A DNA stretch of 5,999 nucleotides from CAXQRU01 sp964226685 (GTDB lineage Bacteria; Pseudomonadota; Gammaproteobacteria; Pseudomonadales; Cellvibrionaceae), in assembly GCA_964226685.1 (NCBI GenBank), contig CAXQRU010000079.1, positions 1 through 5,999 of the forward strand. The letters are read 5' to 3'. How positions within the stretch are numbered: the stretch's first letter is position 1; each line of letters begins with the position of its first letter. A model generated the notes under the pieces. It was not told the origin of the DNA, searched no databases, and saw only the letters and a program-made list of their open reading frames with translations. Below, piece by piece: positions 1 through 5,942 of the stretch. Made by a program: the position numbers and the translations under genes.

Positions 1-432
1 GGTTCCATTGCTTCGGTGCTTCTTATTTTTTATTATGTGGCCGCTGTTATGGCAACTCATTTTTTTTCCACTAGCCACCCTGATTGGTTTGGCACTCTGG
101 GGAGGTCTCTTTACACATTATTTCAAATCATGACGCTGGAAAGTTGGTCTATGGGTATATCCAGACCAATTATGGAAACGTTTCCTTATGCTTGGGCTTT
201 CTTTATTCCATTTATTCTCATTGCCACATTTACGATGCTTAACTTATTCATAGCGATTATTGTAAATGCGATGCAGCTTCATGGTGATCCTGCTAATAAA
301 GAGGGTGATTTAGAGTCACCCATTCTTGAGACAGAAGTGTCATTACAAGACGAGATCACTATGCTTCGTTCTGACATAAACGAATTGAAAAAACTGCTGC
401 AGGCTAACGAATTGAAAAGGCCTGACTGTTAA
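1..432 (+). CDS. Voltage-gated sodium channel, BacNav (NaChBac/NavAb) type, 5'-truncated
   Basis: This is the C-terminal 143 residues of a bacterial voltage-gated sodium channel; the frame is open from base 1, so the voltage sensor (S1-S4) lies outside the window. The visible part runs in the order expected for the pore module. The end of S5 is followed by the pore loop with selectivity-filter motif TLESWS (nt 133-150), whose glutamate lines the Na+ pathway in known family members. Next come a second pore helix containing PYAW, and an S6 helix ending in NLFIAIIVNAM. After S6 is a polar linker and a C-terminal heptad-patterned helix (about residues 112-137, LQDEI...LKKLL) like the four-helix coiled coil that holds BacNav tetramers together. 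The filter and S6 closely resemble the NavAb sequence as I remember it. The protein sits in the inner membrane; in studied bacteria such channels have been linked to motility and pH response. A GTG at 16 lies inside S5 and is not the real start. It converges on the next gene with a 54-bp gap. Confidence 0.93.
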   Translation, partial: GSIASVLLIFYYVAAVMATHFFSTSHPDWFGTLGRSLYTLFQIMTLESWSMGISRPIMETFPYAWAFFIPFILIATFTMLNLFIAIIVNAMQLHGDPANKEGDLESPILETEVSLQDEITMLRSDINELKKLLQANELKRPDC

Positions 433-486
433 CTGCCAGGCTCATTTGTCGCAGCTTTTGAGCTAACAACGGATTGCCATTATTAT

Positions 487-2034
487 TCAATAGGGTTCAT
501 CCAGCCATACAATTTTGTATAAATCTCGTCTTCGGTCTAAGTAGTTTCTGACAGACCCTTCATTCTGAAGTTTATCTAGCTTATCGAGATCCAAATCCAC
601 AATTAAGGTCATTTCAGTGTTTGGCGTTGTCTCTGCAATAATTGCGTCATGGGGAAATGAAAAATCAGAGGGAGAAAACACCACAGATTGGGCATACTGA
701 ATATCCGCGCCATCCACTTTTGGTAAATTGCCAACGCTGCCCGCTATTGCAACATAACATTCGTTCTCAATGGCTCTTGCATGTGCACAGCAACGAACTC
801 TAAGATAACCATTTTTGGTATCAGTCCAAAAGGGAATAAATAAAATCTGCATGCCTTTTTCCGACAGCAATCTTGCTAGCTCTGGAAACTCAACATCGTA
901 ACAAATTAAAATGCCAATTTTACCAAAATCAGTATCAAACACTTTTAGCGAATTGCCACCTTCCATGATCCAAGCCCGTTTTTCATAGGGTGTTGGGTGA
1001 AGCTTAGGCTGTGAGTCTACTGTGCCATCTCGCCGACACAAATAGGCTATATTGGTAAGACTGCCATCATTAATTACAGGCATGGAGCCAGCAATAACAT
1101 TGATGTTGTAAGAAACGGCTAGTTTCGAAATTTGGTCAACGATTTCATCGCTATATTCGGCAAGAGCTTTAATTGCATCTAGAGAGGTGTCGTACTTTCC
1201 TAAACCCATTAATGGTGCGTTAAAGAACTCGGGTAGCAAGGCAACATCACACTGATAATCTGACAAAGCGTCGATAAAAAACTCAACTTGTTGCACCAGC
1301 TCATCAACGGAGTTCACAGAACGCATCTGCCACTGAATGCAGCCAATTCGTGCCGTGTTTTTTAGGCCGCCGATTAAAGGCTGTTTGTCTCTGTTGTAAT
1401 AAAGGTTGTCCCATTCTAGTAGAGTGGCATAGCCATGCGACTCTTTGTCCTCTGGTAGATAGCCGGTCAGAATTCGTTTTACATCAAAATCATTTGAAAG
1501 CTGGAAGGTTAAAATTGGGTCGTAAACTTCTTTGCGCTTTACTAGCTCAATATATTCCTGTGGCGTTAATTCGGCTGCATATTTTTTGTAATTGGGAATG
1601 CGGCCACCGGCAATAATTGCCCGCAAGTTAAGGTTTTTACAGAGTTCTTTTCTAGCTTTATAAAGGCGTCTCCCAAGTCTCATTCCTTGGTATTTCGGAT
1701 CTACGAAAACATCAACGCCATATAGTACGTCTCCCAAAGGGTCATGAGTGGTTAGATAGGCGTTACCGGTTATTTCTTCATACGTATGTCGATCGCCAAA
1801 TTTATGATAATCAACAATCACTGAAAAAGCCGCAGCAACAACGACACCATGGTTTTCGATACAAATTTGACCTTCAGGAAATATTTTTAACTGAGAGCGA
1901 AACTTTTTTTCTGGCCAGGCTCCACCAAAACCGGAGTAAACCTGATCCATGATGTTTTTTAGGTTTTGATAATCGCTGATTTGAAGGTGTCGGAGGTGTA
2001 GCTTGTGTTCGGATTCTTCCTCAATTTCATTCAT
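487..2034 (-). CDS. Fused GNAT acetyltransferase / nitrilase-superfamily amidohydrolase
   Basis: This 515-residue protein has two enzyme domains. Residues about 11-210 form a GNAT N-acetyltransferase: VDVFVDPKYQGMRLGRRLY (107-125) is the acetyl-CoA-binding motif A, with the third glycine of the usual (R/Q)GxGxG replaced by R119. Residues about 226-505 form a carbon-nitrogen hydrolase with the complete nitrilase triad: E269 in LLPEF, K344 in QPKLHP and C378 in ILICYDVEFPE. The architecture matches the nitrilase-superfamily class with an N-terminal RimI-like domain (class 12), for which I know no established substrate. A reaction on an amide or on an acylated amine is therefore only inference. 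There is no signal peptide, so it is probably cytosolic. The ATG at 2034 is supported by AAGGTG (2039-2044) four bases upstream. The gene is AT-richer to the eye than leuA. It is probably transcribed alone, because 220 bp separate it from the upstream same-strand regulator gene. Confidence 0.93.
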   Translation of the reverse strand: MNEIEEESEHKLHLRHLQISDYQNLKNIMDQVYSGFGGAWPEKKFRSQLKIFPEGQICIENHGVVVAAAFSVIVDYHKFGDRHTYEEITGNAYLTTHDPLGDVLYGVDVFVDPKYQGMRLGRRLYKARKELCKNLNLRAIIAGGRIPNYKKYAAELTPQEYIELVKRKEVYDPILTFQLSNDFDVKRILTGYLPEDKESHGYATLLEWDNLYYNRDKQPLIGGLKNTARIGCIQWQMRSVNSVDELVQQVEFFIDALSDYQCDVALLPEFFNAPLMGLGKYDTSLDAIKALAEYSDEIVDQISKLAVSYNINVIAGSMPVINDGSLTNIAYLCRRDGTVDSQPKLHPTPYEKRAWIMEGGNSLKVFDTDFGKIGILICYDVEFPELARLLSEKGMQILFIPFWTDTKNGYLRVRCCAHARAIENECYVAIAGSVGNLPKVDGADIQYAQSVVFSPSDFSFPHDAIIAETTPNTEMTLIVDLDLDKLDKLQNEGSVRNYLDRRRDLYKIVWLDEPY

Positions 2035-2216
2035 ATGTCACCTTTTTAACTATTTTTTGCGGATAAATTTTTTTGTTATGAGCACTATATATTGTTTTAG
2101 GGTGGCATATCTTTCCTTTTTTATGGGTAACAAAAATATACTGAAATAAATAACCATTATCTTAGCAGTGATGTTAATAGAATGTACATGACAATGACAT
2201 AGATTTGTTTTAGTTT

Positions 2217-2254
2217 TTGAAAACTTTGTAATAACTTGTGAGCCAAAGTTTCAA
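2217..2254. repeat. Imperfect inverted repeat just after the Lrp-type gene
   Basis: The left arm 2217-2228 (TTGAAAACTTTG) pairs with the right arm 2244-2254 (CAAAGTTTCAA): 11 pairs with one bulged A, around a 15-nt loop. It abuts the stop codon of the Lrp-type gene. On the minus strand the stem is followed by A-rich rather than T-rich sequence, so it is not a canonical intrinsic terminator. It may still act as a 3'-end hairpin or a protein-binding site. The rest of the 2035-2216 gap is very AT-rich; it must hold the promoter of the GNAT-nitrilase gene, but I see no convincing -35/-10 pair there. Confidence 0.45.
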
Positions 2255-2737
2255 TTACAAATGCTCCAAAGGCAAGGCCCGGCTATCCATCACGCTGCGC
2301 ATCACAAAGCTAGAATGCACCCCGGTGACCCCTTCAATTCGAGTCAGTTTGCCCAATAAAAATTGTTGGTAGGCTTCCATATCGGTGACGGTGACTTTTA
2401 ATTGGTAGTCAGCGGCGGAGCCTGTGATCAGCAAGCACTCTTGTACTTCAGGGTAGGTTTTAACGGCGGATTCGAAGGAGTTGAAGCGATCGGGCGTATG
2501 CCTGTCCATGCTGATGCTCACAAGAGCCACCAAATTTAAGCCCAGTGCTTTGGCGTTAAGCTCGGTCACGGTTTTGCCGATGATGCCGGCTTCAGTTAGG
2601 GCTTTCACGCGTCGGGAGCAGGGTGAGGCGGACAGGCCTACCTTTTCGGCCAGTTCAAGGTTACTGATGCTGCCATCTTTTTGCAGCTCCGCCAGAATGC
2701 GTTTGTCTGTCCGGTCTAAGGTGAGAGGTTGTGGCAT
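2255..2737 (-). CDS. Lrp/AsnC-family transcriptional regulator
   Basis: The full-length product is 160 residues, the normal size for the Lrp (feast/famine) family. Residues 8-52 form the N-terminal helix-turn-helix: LDRTDKRILAELQKDG leads into LAEKVGLSASPCSRRVKALTEAGII, where the S-SPC-RRVK stretch is the typical recognition helix. Residues about 66-150 form the RAM/ligand-binding domain, with the GSAADYQLKV segment (106-115) expected at the effector-binding interface. Family members assemble into dimers, octamers or more and usually respond to amino acids. The ATG at 2737 is preceded by GGAG six bases upstream. The gene is divergent from leuA across 256 bp that contain repeated GCAA/TTGC elements, so control of leuA and of itself is a reasonable inference; the true effector and regulon cannot be read from the sequence. 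It resembles Lrp more than AsnC in the helix-turn-helix, but I do not assign a symbol. Confidence 0.93.
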   Translation of the reverse strand: MPQPLTLDRTDKRILAELQKDGSISNLELAEKVGLSASPCSRRVKALTEAGIIGKTVTELNAKALGLNLVALVSISMDRHTPDRFNSFESAVKTYPEVQECLLITGSAADYQLKVTVTDMEAYQQFLLGKLTRIEGVTGVHSSFVMRSVMDSRALPLEHL

Positions 2738-2794
2738 AGTAGGCTCCGATCTTTGGTGTAAATCACCCTATATTCGATAAATTTTGGTGGTTTG

Positions 2795-2830
2795 TTGCTT
2801 AATTTTGGCAATTTAATGGTAAAAAAGCAA
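2795..2830. promoter_or_regulatory. Candidate regulator-binding repeats upstream of leuA
   Basis: Three related elements lie here. TTGC at 2795 and GCAA at 2808 form a 17-bp dyad around an AT-rich centre. GGCAATTTAA (2807-2816) is then echoed by AGCAATTAAA (2826-2835), 19 bp further on, close to two helical turns. Lrp-family proteins bind degenerate AT-rich dyads, often in phased series, so these are plausible sites for the divergently encoded regulator. This is pattern-based inference: the match to any published Lrp consensus is loose, and the region is AT-rich enough for chance similarity. Confidence 0.3.
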
Positions 2831-2848
2831 TTAAAAACCCGTTTTTAA
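2831..2848. promoter_or_regulatory. 18-bp perfect palindrome in the leuA promoter
   Basis: TTAAAAAC and GTTTTTAA are perfect 8-bp arms around a CC centre. The element covers the proposed -35 and most of the spacer and ends four bases before the proposed -10 box (2853-2858), a position where a bound repressor would block RNA polymerase. It is operator-like in form and place; which protein binds it, if any, is unknown. The divergent Lrp-type regulator is the nearest candidate. Confidence 0.4.
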
Positions 2849-2858
2849 GGCTTATACT
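2831..2858 (+). promoter_or_regulatory. Probable sigma-70 promoter of leuA
   Basis: The -10 box is TATACT (2853-2858), five of six matches to the consensus. A weaker -35, TTAAAA (2831-2836), lies 16 bp upstream with four of six matches. Transcription would begin near 2865, giving a leader of about 130 nt before leuA. The weak -35 overlaps the palindrome, as would suit a regulated promoter. I found no equally good pair for the divergent gene. Confidence 0.45.
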
Positions 2859-2864
2859 GTAGTT

Positions 2865-2993
2865 GTGCAGTTCGCACTGGTTGGCTCACTCAGCTAATTC
2901 AGTGCTTCCGGTTAACACCCCTGTAGCGCTCACAAGGCGTTGGCAGGGGTGTTTGCATAACAAGCATTCATTGAAAACCATCAAGGCACTGAT
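2865..2993 (+). promoter_or_regulatory. leuA: leuA 5' leader with possible alternative stems
   Basis: The predicted leader is unusually long and foldable. Near its 5' end, CAGT (2868-2871) can pair with ACTG (2876-2879). Instead, GCACTG (2874-2879) can pair perfectly with CAGTGC (2900-2905), so the two stems exclude each other. A stronger hairpin follows at 2914-2953. This layout recalls attenuators of leucine operons, but no run of leucine codons is visible: a GTG mini-frame at 2865-2897 encodes only ten residues (MQFALVGSLS). There is also no U-tract after the large hairpin. A structured leader is supported; the mechanism is not. Confidence 0.35.
2914..2953 (+). other. Strong stem-loop in the leuA leader
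   Basis: AACACCCCTG (2914-2923) pairs perfectly with CAGGGGTGTT (2944-2953), 10 bp with six G-C pairs. Inside it, 2925-2930 can pair with 2936-2941 (including two G-U pairs) around a five-base loop, making one nearly continuous hairpin. It is followed by TGCATAAC rather than a T run, so it is a poor intrinsic terminator. It ends 40 bases before the leuA start codon and 29 before the AAGG ribosome-binding site. Confidence 0.6.
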
Positions 2994-4676
2994 ATGACAT
3001 CGTTCAAGCATACCAAATACCGCCCGTTTCCGGTCATTAACAAAACGGATCGCCGCTGGCCCTCGCAAGTGATTACTGAGGCACCACTGTGGTGTGCCGT
3101 TGATCTTCGAGATGGTAACCAAGCTCTGATAGAGCCAATGAATGTGGCCCAAAAGCAAAAGCTGTGGCGTTTGCTGGTTAAGCTGGGCTTTAAGCAAATT
3201 GAGATTGGCTTTCCTTCGGCCTCTCAACCCGATTTTGATTTTTGCCGTTGGTTGATTGAAGAAGATCAAATCCCTGACGATGTGACTATTCAGGTGCTTA
3301 CTCAGGCTCGTGATGAATTGATCGAGCGCAGTTATGAAGCCTTGAAAGGCGTTAAACGAGCCATTGTGCATGTTTATAATTCAACTTCGCCAGTTCAACG
3401 AAAAAAAGTTTTTAAAATGGATAAAGCCGGCATTGTTGATATTGCTCGCAAGGGCGCGCAAAAGGTGCTGGATGAATCCAAAAAGCATCCCAATACTCAA
3501 TGGTCTTTTGAATATTCACCAGAGAGTTTTTCGAGTACAGAAATTGATTTTGCGATTGATGTCTGTAACGCCGTGATTGATGTTTGGCAGCCGACTATCG
3601 AGCATAAAGCCATTATTAATTTACCGGCAACGGTTGAGTCGGCGACTCCCAATGTCTTTGCCGATCAAATCGAAACTTTCTGCGATCAGATTAATCGCCG
3701 AGAAGCGATTTTGGTGAGTGTGCACACGCATAATGACCGAGGTTGCGCGGTTGCAGCCGCTGAGTTAGCGGTAATGGCTGGCGCTGATCGAGTTGAAGGC
3801 ACCTTAATGGGCAATGGTGAGCGTACCGGTAATATGGATTTGATCACCATGGCCATGAATTTATACAGCCAAGGGATTGACCCACAATTAGATTTATCCA
3901 ATGCGGATGAAATTGTCCATACGGTTGCGGAGTGCACACAGATTCCAACCCATCCAAGGCACCCTTGGTTTGGTGAGTTAGTTTACACGGCGTTTTCGGG
4001 CAGCCATCAAGATGCTATTCGTAAATGCTTGGCTGTACAGAAAAGTGATGAGCCTTGGGATGTGGCCTACTTGCCCATTGATCCGCGTGATTTAGGGCGC
4101 GATTATCAATCGGTGATTCGCGTGAACAGCCAGTCGGGTAAGGGCGGTGTCGCTTACATACTTGAAAATGATTATGGCCTGCAATTGCCTCGTTGGATGC
4201 AAATTGAGGCGAGTCGCGCGGTGCAGCGATACGCTGAGAATGAATCGACGGAGGTAAGCCCTGATCAGATTTGGGCTATCGTTCAGCAAGCCTACATGAG
4301 TGCTTCTGGTTATCATTTACAGTCTTATCACTTGGATCGCAATGGCGACCAAGAAGTGATTCGAGCCACCTTGTCTCATAGTGATGAAAACAATTGTGCG
4401 ATGGCCGTTCATGGCGAAGGTAAGGGCGCTTTATCGGCTTTCTGTGCAGCGTTAGAAAAAGCCTTTTCTCTGCCCATTAAAATCATGAACTATGATCAGC
4501 ACGCGATGGATAGCGGTAGCGATTCTCGTGCAGTGAGTTATTTGCAGGTCAAAATAGGCAATGAAAAGTATTGTTCCATTGCCATGCATGACGATGTGAT
4601 TAATGCGAATTTGGAGGCGATTTTAATTTGTGTGAATCAGGCTCGGTCTCAGTTGGCTGAGAAAGAGGTGGGGTGA
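2994..4676 (+). CDS. leuA: 2-isopropylmalate synthase (LeuA, long form)
   Basis: The enzyme condenses acetyl-CoA with 2-oxoisovalerate to give 2-isopropylmalate, the first committed step of leucine synthesis in the cytosol. The 560-residue length and the N-terminus (KYRPFPVINKTDRRWPSQ) fit the long LeuA group found in Pseudomonas and actinobacteria. The TIM barrel (about 30-310) carries LRDGNQ (38-43, with R39 and metal ligand D40), the metal-binding HTH at 244-246 followed by ND, and GNGERTGN (273-280), whose final asparagine is a metal ligand in homologues. A linker leads to the C-terminal regulatory domain (about 430-550) containing GEGKGALSAF, the region of leucine feedback inhibition in characterised enzymes. 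The ATG at 2994 has AAGG (2983-2986) seven bases upstream. No other leu genes are adjacent, so it appears to be a stand-alone unit with its own promoter, leader and terminator. Confidence 0.97.
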   Translation: MTSFKHTKYRPFPVINKTDRRWPSQVITEAPLWCAVDLRDGNQALIEPMNVAQKQKLWRLLVKLGFKQIEIGFPSASQPDFDFCRWLIEEDQIPDDVTIQVLTQARDELIERSYEALKGVKRAIVHVYNSTSPVQRKKVFKMDKAGIVDIARKGAQKVLDESKKHPNTQWSFEYSPESFSSTEIDFAIDVCNAVIDVWQPTIEHKAIINLPATVESATPNVFADQIETFCDQINRREAILVSVHTHNDRGCAVAAAELAVMAGADRVEGTLMGNGERTGNMDLITMAMNLYSQGIDPQLDLSNADEIVHTVAECTQIPTHPRHPWFGELVYTAFSGSHQDAIRKCLAVQKSDEPWDVAYLPIDPRDLGRDYQSVIRVNSQSGKGGVAYILENDYGLQLPRWMQIEASRAVQRYAENESTEVSPDQIWAIVQQAYMSASGYHLQSYHLDRNGDQEVIRATLSHSDENNCAMAVHGEGKGALSAFCAALEKAFSLPIKIMNYDQHAMDSGSDSRAVSYLQVKIGNEKYCSIAMHDDVINANLEAILICVNQARSQLAEKEVG

Positions 4677-4687
4677 TAAACCTAGTT

Positions 4688-4722
4688 GAGCAGTTTCAAA
4701 GTGATTGCCTTTGAAGCTGCTC
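4688..4722. terminator. Stem-loop between convergent leuA and tspO
   Basis: GAGCAGTTTCAAAG (4688-4701) pairs with CTTTGAAGCTGCTC (4709-4722): 14 pairs including one G-U, with a 7-nt loop. It begins 11 bases after the leuA stop and ends 7 before the tspO stop, so it could serve both converging transcripts. Neither side has a clear T-tract, so termination may be weak or need a factor; it may also simply protect the 3' ends. Confidence 0.55.
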
Positions 4723-4729
4723 TAATGGT

Positions 4730-5233
4730 TCATGTCAGCATATTCGGATTCAGTTGCCATAGCGCATAATTCAAAAATCCCGCAAACCCTACCCACGACA
4801 AATAAGGCAGCATGAGTGCTCCCGCTAATTTATCGGCTTTCCAAAAGTAGGCTGTGGTTGCCGCAATAAGCCCCCAAAGTATCAACAGCTCTATGAAAGC
4901 GGCACCGCCTAAGTGCCAGGCAAAAAACAGCCAGCTCCAAAGTGCGTTGAGTGCTAGCTGTATCATAAAAAGCATCAGCGCCGTTTTATTAGCGAGTACA
5001 CCCCCTCGGCGCCATACCAGCCAGGCGGAGATCGCCATCAGTGCGAATAGGGTCGTCCAGACCGGGCCAAATACCCAGCCCGGCGGCGCCCAACTGGGTT
5101 GGGTGAGCGAGGCATAAAAGCTTTTCGCCTGTAGGGAGGCAATAGCGCCAATGGCCGATGTGCCAAAGCAGAGGGCAAGGGCGATGAGTAAGCCTAGTGT
5201 TTGTCTAGCTCTTGAGAATGTCGTTATGGTCAT
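4730..5233 (-). CDS. tspO: TspO/MBR family membrane protein
   Basis: The 167-residue protein is the usual size for TspO, the bacterial relative of the mitochondrial translocator protein. It is an inner-membrane protein with about five hydrophobic helices: near 11-33, 54-74, 86-106, 109-130 and 138-158. The family signature PSWAPPGWVFGPVW lies at 46-59, after helix 1. ALNALWSWLFF (94-104) and SWVGFAGFLNYALWQLN (146-162) supply the conserved aromatic and asparagine residues of the later helices. Homologues bind porphyrins and related tetrapyrroles and are tied to stress or light/oxygen responses; no tetrapyrrole gene is visible here. I chose the ATG at 5233 because homologues begin just before helix 1. 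The frame stays open to an ATG at 5374, but that would add 47 polar residues and overlap the neighbouring gene by 99 bp. No clear Shine-Dalgarno sequence precedes 5233. The gene is divergent from the dioxygenase gene. Confidence 0.92.
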   Translation of the reverse strand: MTITTFSRARQTLGLLIALALCFGTSAIGAIASLQAKSFYASLTQPSWAPPGWVFGPVWTTLFALMAISAWLVWRRGGVLANKTALMLFMIQLALNALWSWLFFAWHLGGAAFIELLILWGLIAATTAYFWKADKLAGALMLPYLSWVGFAGFLNYALWQLNPNMLT

Positions 5234-5275
5234 AAAGGCATATACGTCGTTAGTGGCATTTGGTATTCTTTCGTC

Positions 5276-5935
5276 ATGATAAATAAAACAGGCTTTGAGA
5301 TCATCGACAATGCGCTTGCTAACGAGCAGGTCGATGAATTGTTGCAAGGTATAGAATCTGTTGGCTTGATTCAAGCATCAGGCATTCGTCATATTCAAAA
5401 TAAATCCGCTGCGGTCAAGCAGTTCTGTCAATCGCCTCAAATAGTTCACTTGGCCGAGCGATATTTGCAAGGGCAGGCACACTTAGTGCGGGCCATCTTT
5501 TTCAATAAAACGCCGAGCAATAATTGGCTGGTAACCTGGCACCAGGATAAAACCGTGGCGGTATCGGATTATTTTGAGGCGCCTGGCTGGGGGCCTTGGA
5601 GTGAGAAAGAGGGCGTTTTACATGTGCAGCCTCCGTTAGAGGTGTTGGAGCGGATGATCACTTTGCGTTGCCACTTGGATGCCGCCACACTCGACAATGG
5701 CTGTTTGCGAGTGATTGCGGGCAGTCATCGGCAGGGTTTACTCAGCCAAAATAGTATCGCAGAGCTTGTTGCCAGCGACGATATGGTTGATTGCCTGATG
5801 GATAAAGGGGCGATTCTTGCTATGCGCCCTCATCTTTTACACGCCTCCAGCAAAGCTCGGGTGCCGTCAAGGCGGCGGGTATTGCACCTAGAGTACTCGG
5901 ATTACCGCTTACCAGAAGGTGTCGCATGGGCTTAA
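5276..5935 (+). CDS. PhyH-family Fe(II)/2-oxoglutarate dioxygenase
   Basis: This complete 219-residue protein resembles phytanoyl-CoA dioxygenase (PhyH) relatives, which use Fe(II), O2 and 2-oxoglutarate to hydroxylate small molecules. The iron-binding facial triad can be read as H89 and D91 in TWHQDK and H189 in RPHLLHASS, with R199 or R200 as the likely 2-oxoglutarate-binding arginine. The family stretch NGCLRVIAGSHRQG (141-154) lies between them. It is a little short for the family, and the substrate cannot be inferred; bacterial PhyH proteins act on very diverse compounds. The ATG at 5276 gives an N-terminus reading directly into a helix typical of the family, but I see no good Shine-Dalgarno upstream. 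Only 42 bp separate it from the tspO start, so each promoter may overlap the neighbour's coding sequence. The stop at 5933-5935 is followed by seven genomic bases and then adapter. Confidence 0.9.
   Translation: MINKTGFEIIDNALANEQVDELLQGIESVGLIQASGIRHIQNKSAAVKQFCQSPQIVHLAERYLQGQAHLVRAIFFNKTPSNNWLVTWHQDKTVAVSDYFEAPGWGPWSEKEGVLHVQPPLEVLERMITLRCHLDAATLDNGCLRVIAGSHRQGLLSQNSIAELVASDDMVDCLMDKGAILAMRPHLLHASSKARVPSRRRVLHLEYSDYRLPEGVAWA
5282..5310 (-). promoter_or_regulatory. Possible tspO promoter inside the dioxygenase gene
   Basis: On the minus strand TTGTCG (5305-5310) and TTTATT (5282-5287) are 17 bp apart, each matching four of six bases of the sigma-70 -35 and -10 boxes. Transcription would start about 40 bases before the tspO ATG. 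The pairing is weak and rests only on spacing and position. Confidence 0.25.
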
Positions 5936-5942
5936 ATCATTA

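Noticed and set aside
420..464. Possible terminator between the sodium channel and GNAT-nitrilase genes
   Set aside because: Only short stems are possible (GCCTG/CAGGC at 420-441, GCTCA/TGAGC at 440-463), with long loops and no T-tract.
1350..1616. 88-codon plus-strand frame inside the GNAT-nitrilase gene
   Set aside because: It lies entirely antisense to a well-supported gene, and its product shows no recognisable domain.
2041..2216. Sigma-70 promoter for the GNAT-nitrilase gene
   Set aside because: Several AT-rich pairs can be drawn on the minus strand (for example TTGTTA with TATGCC, 18 bp apart), but none matches well enough to choose in such AT-rich DNA.
2481..2780. 99-codon plus-strand frame over the Lrp-type gene
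   Set aside because: It is antisense to a clear Lrp-family gene, with no domain and no ribosome-binding site of note.
2865..2897. Ten-residue leader peptide (MQFALVGSLS) as a leucine attenuator peptide
   Set aside because: It has only two isolated Leu codons, starts at the predicted transcription start with no ribosome-binding site, and no terminator with a U-tract follows.
2886..3371. 161-codon minus-strand frame across the leuA leader and 5' end
   Set aside because: It is antisense to leuA, its product looks like low-quality shadow translation, and it would cover the leader hairpin and reach into leuA.
5234..5374. Upstream extension of tspO to an ATG at 5374
   Set aside because: It would add 47 residues unlike any TspO N-terminus and overlap the dioxygenase gene by 99 bp; the frame is open there as an antisense shadow.
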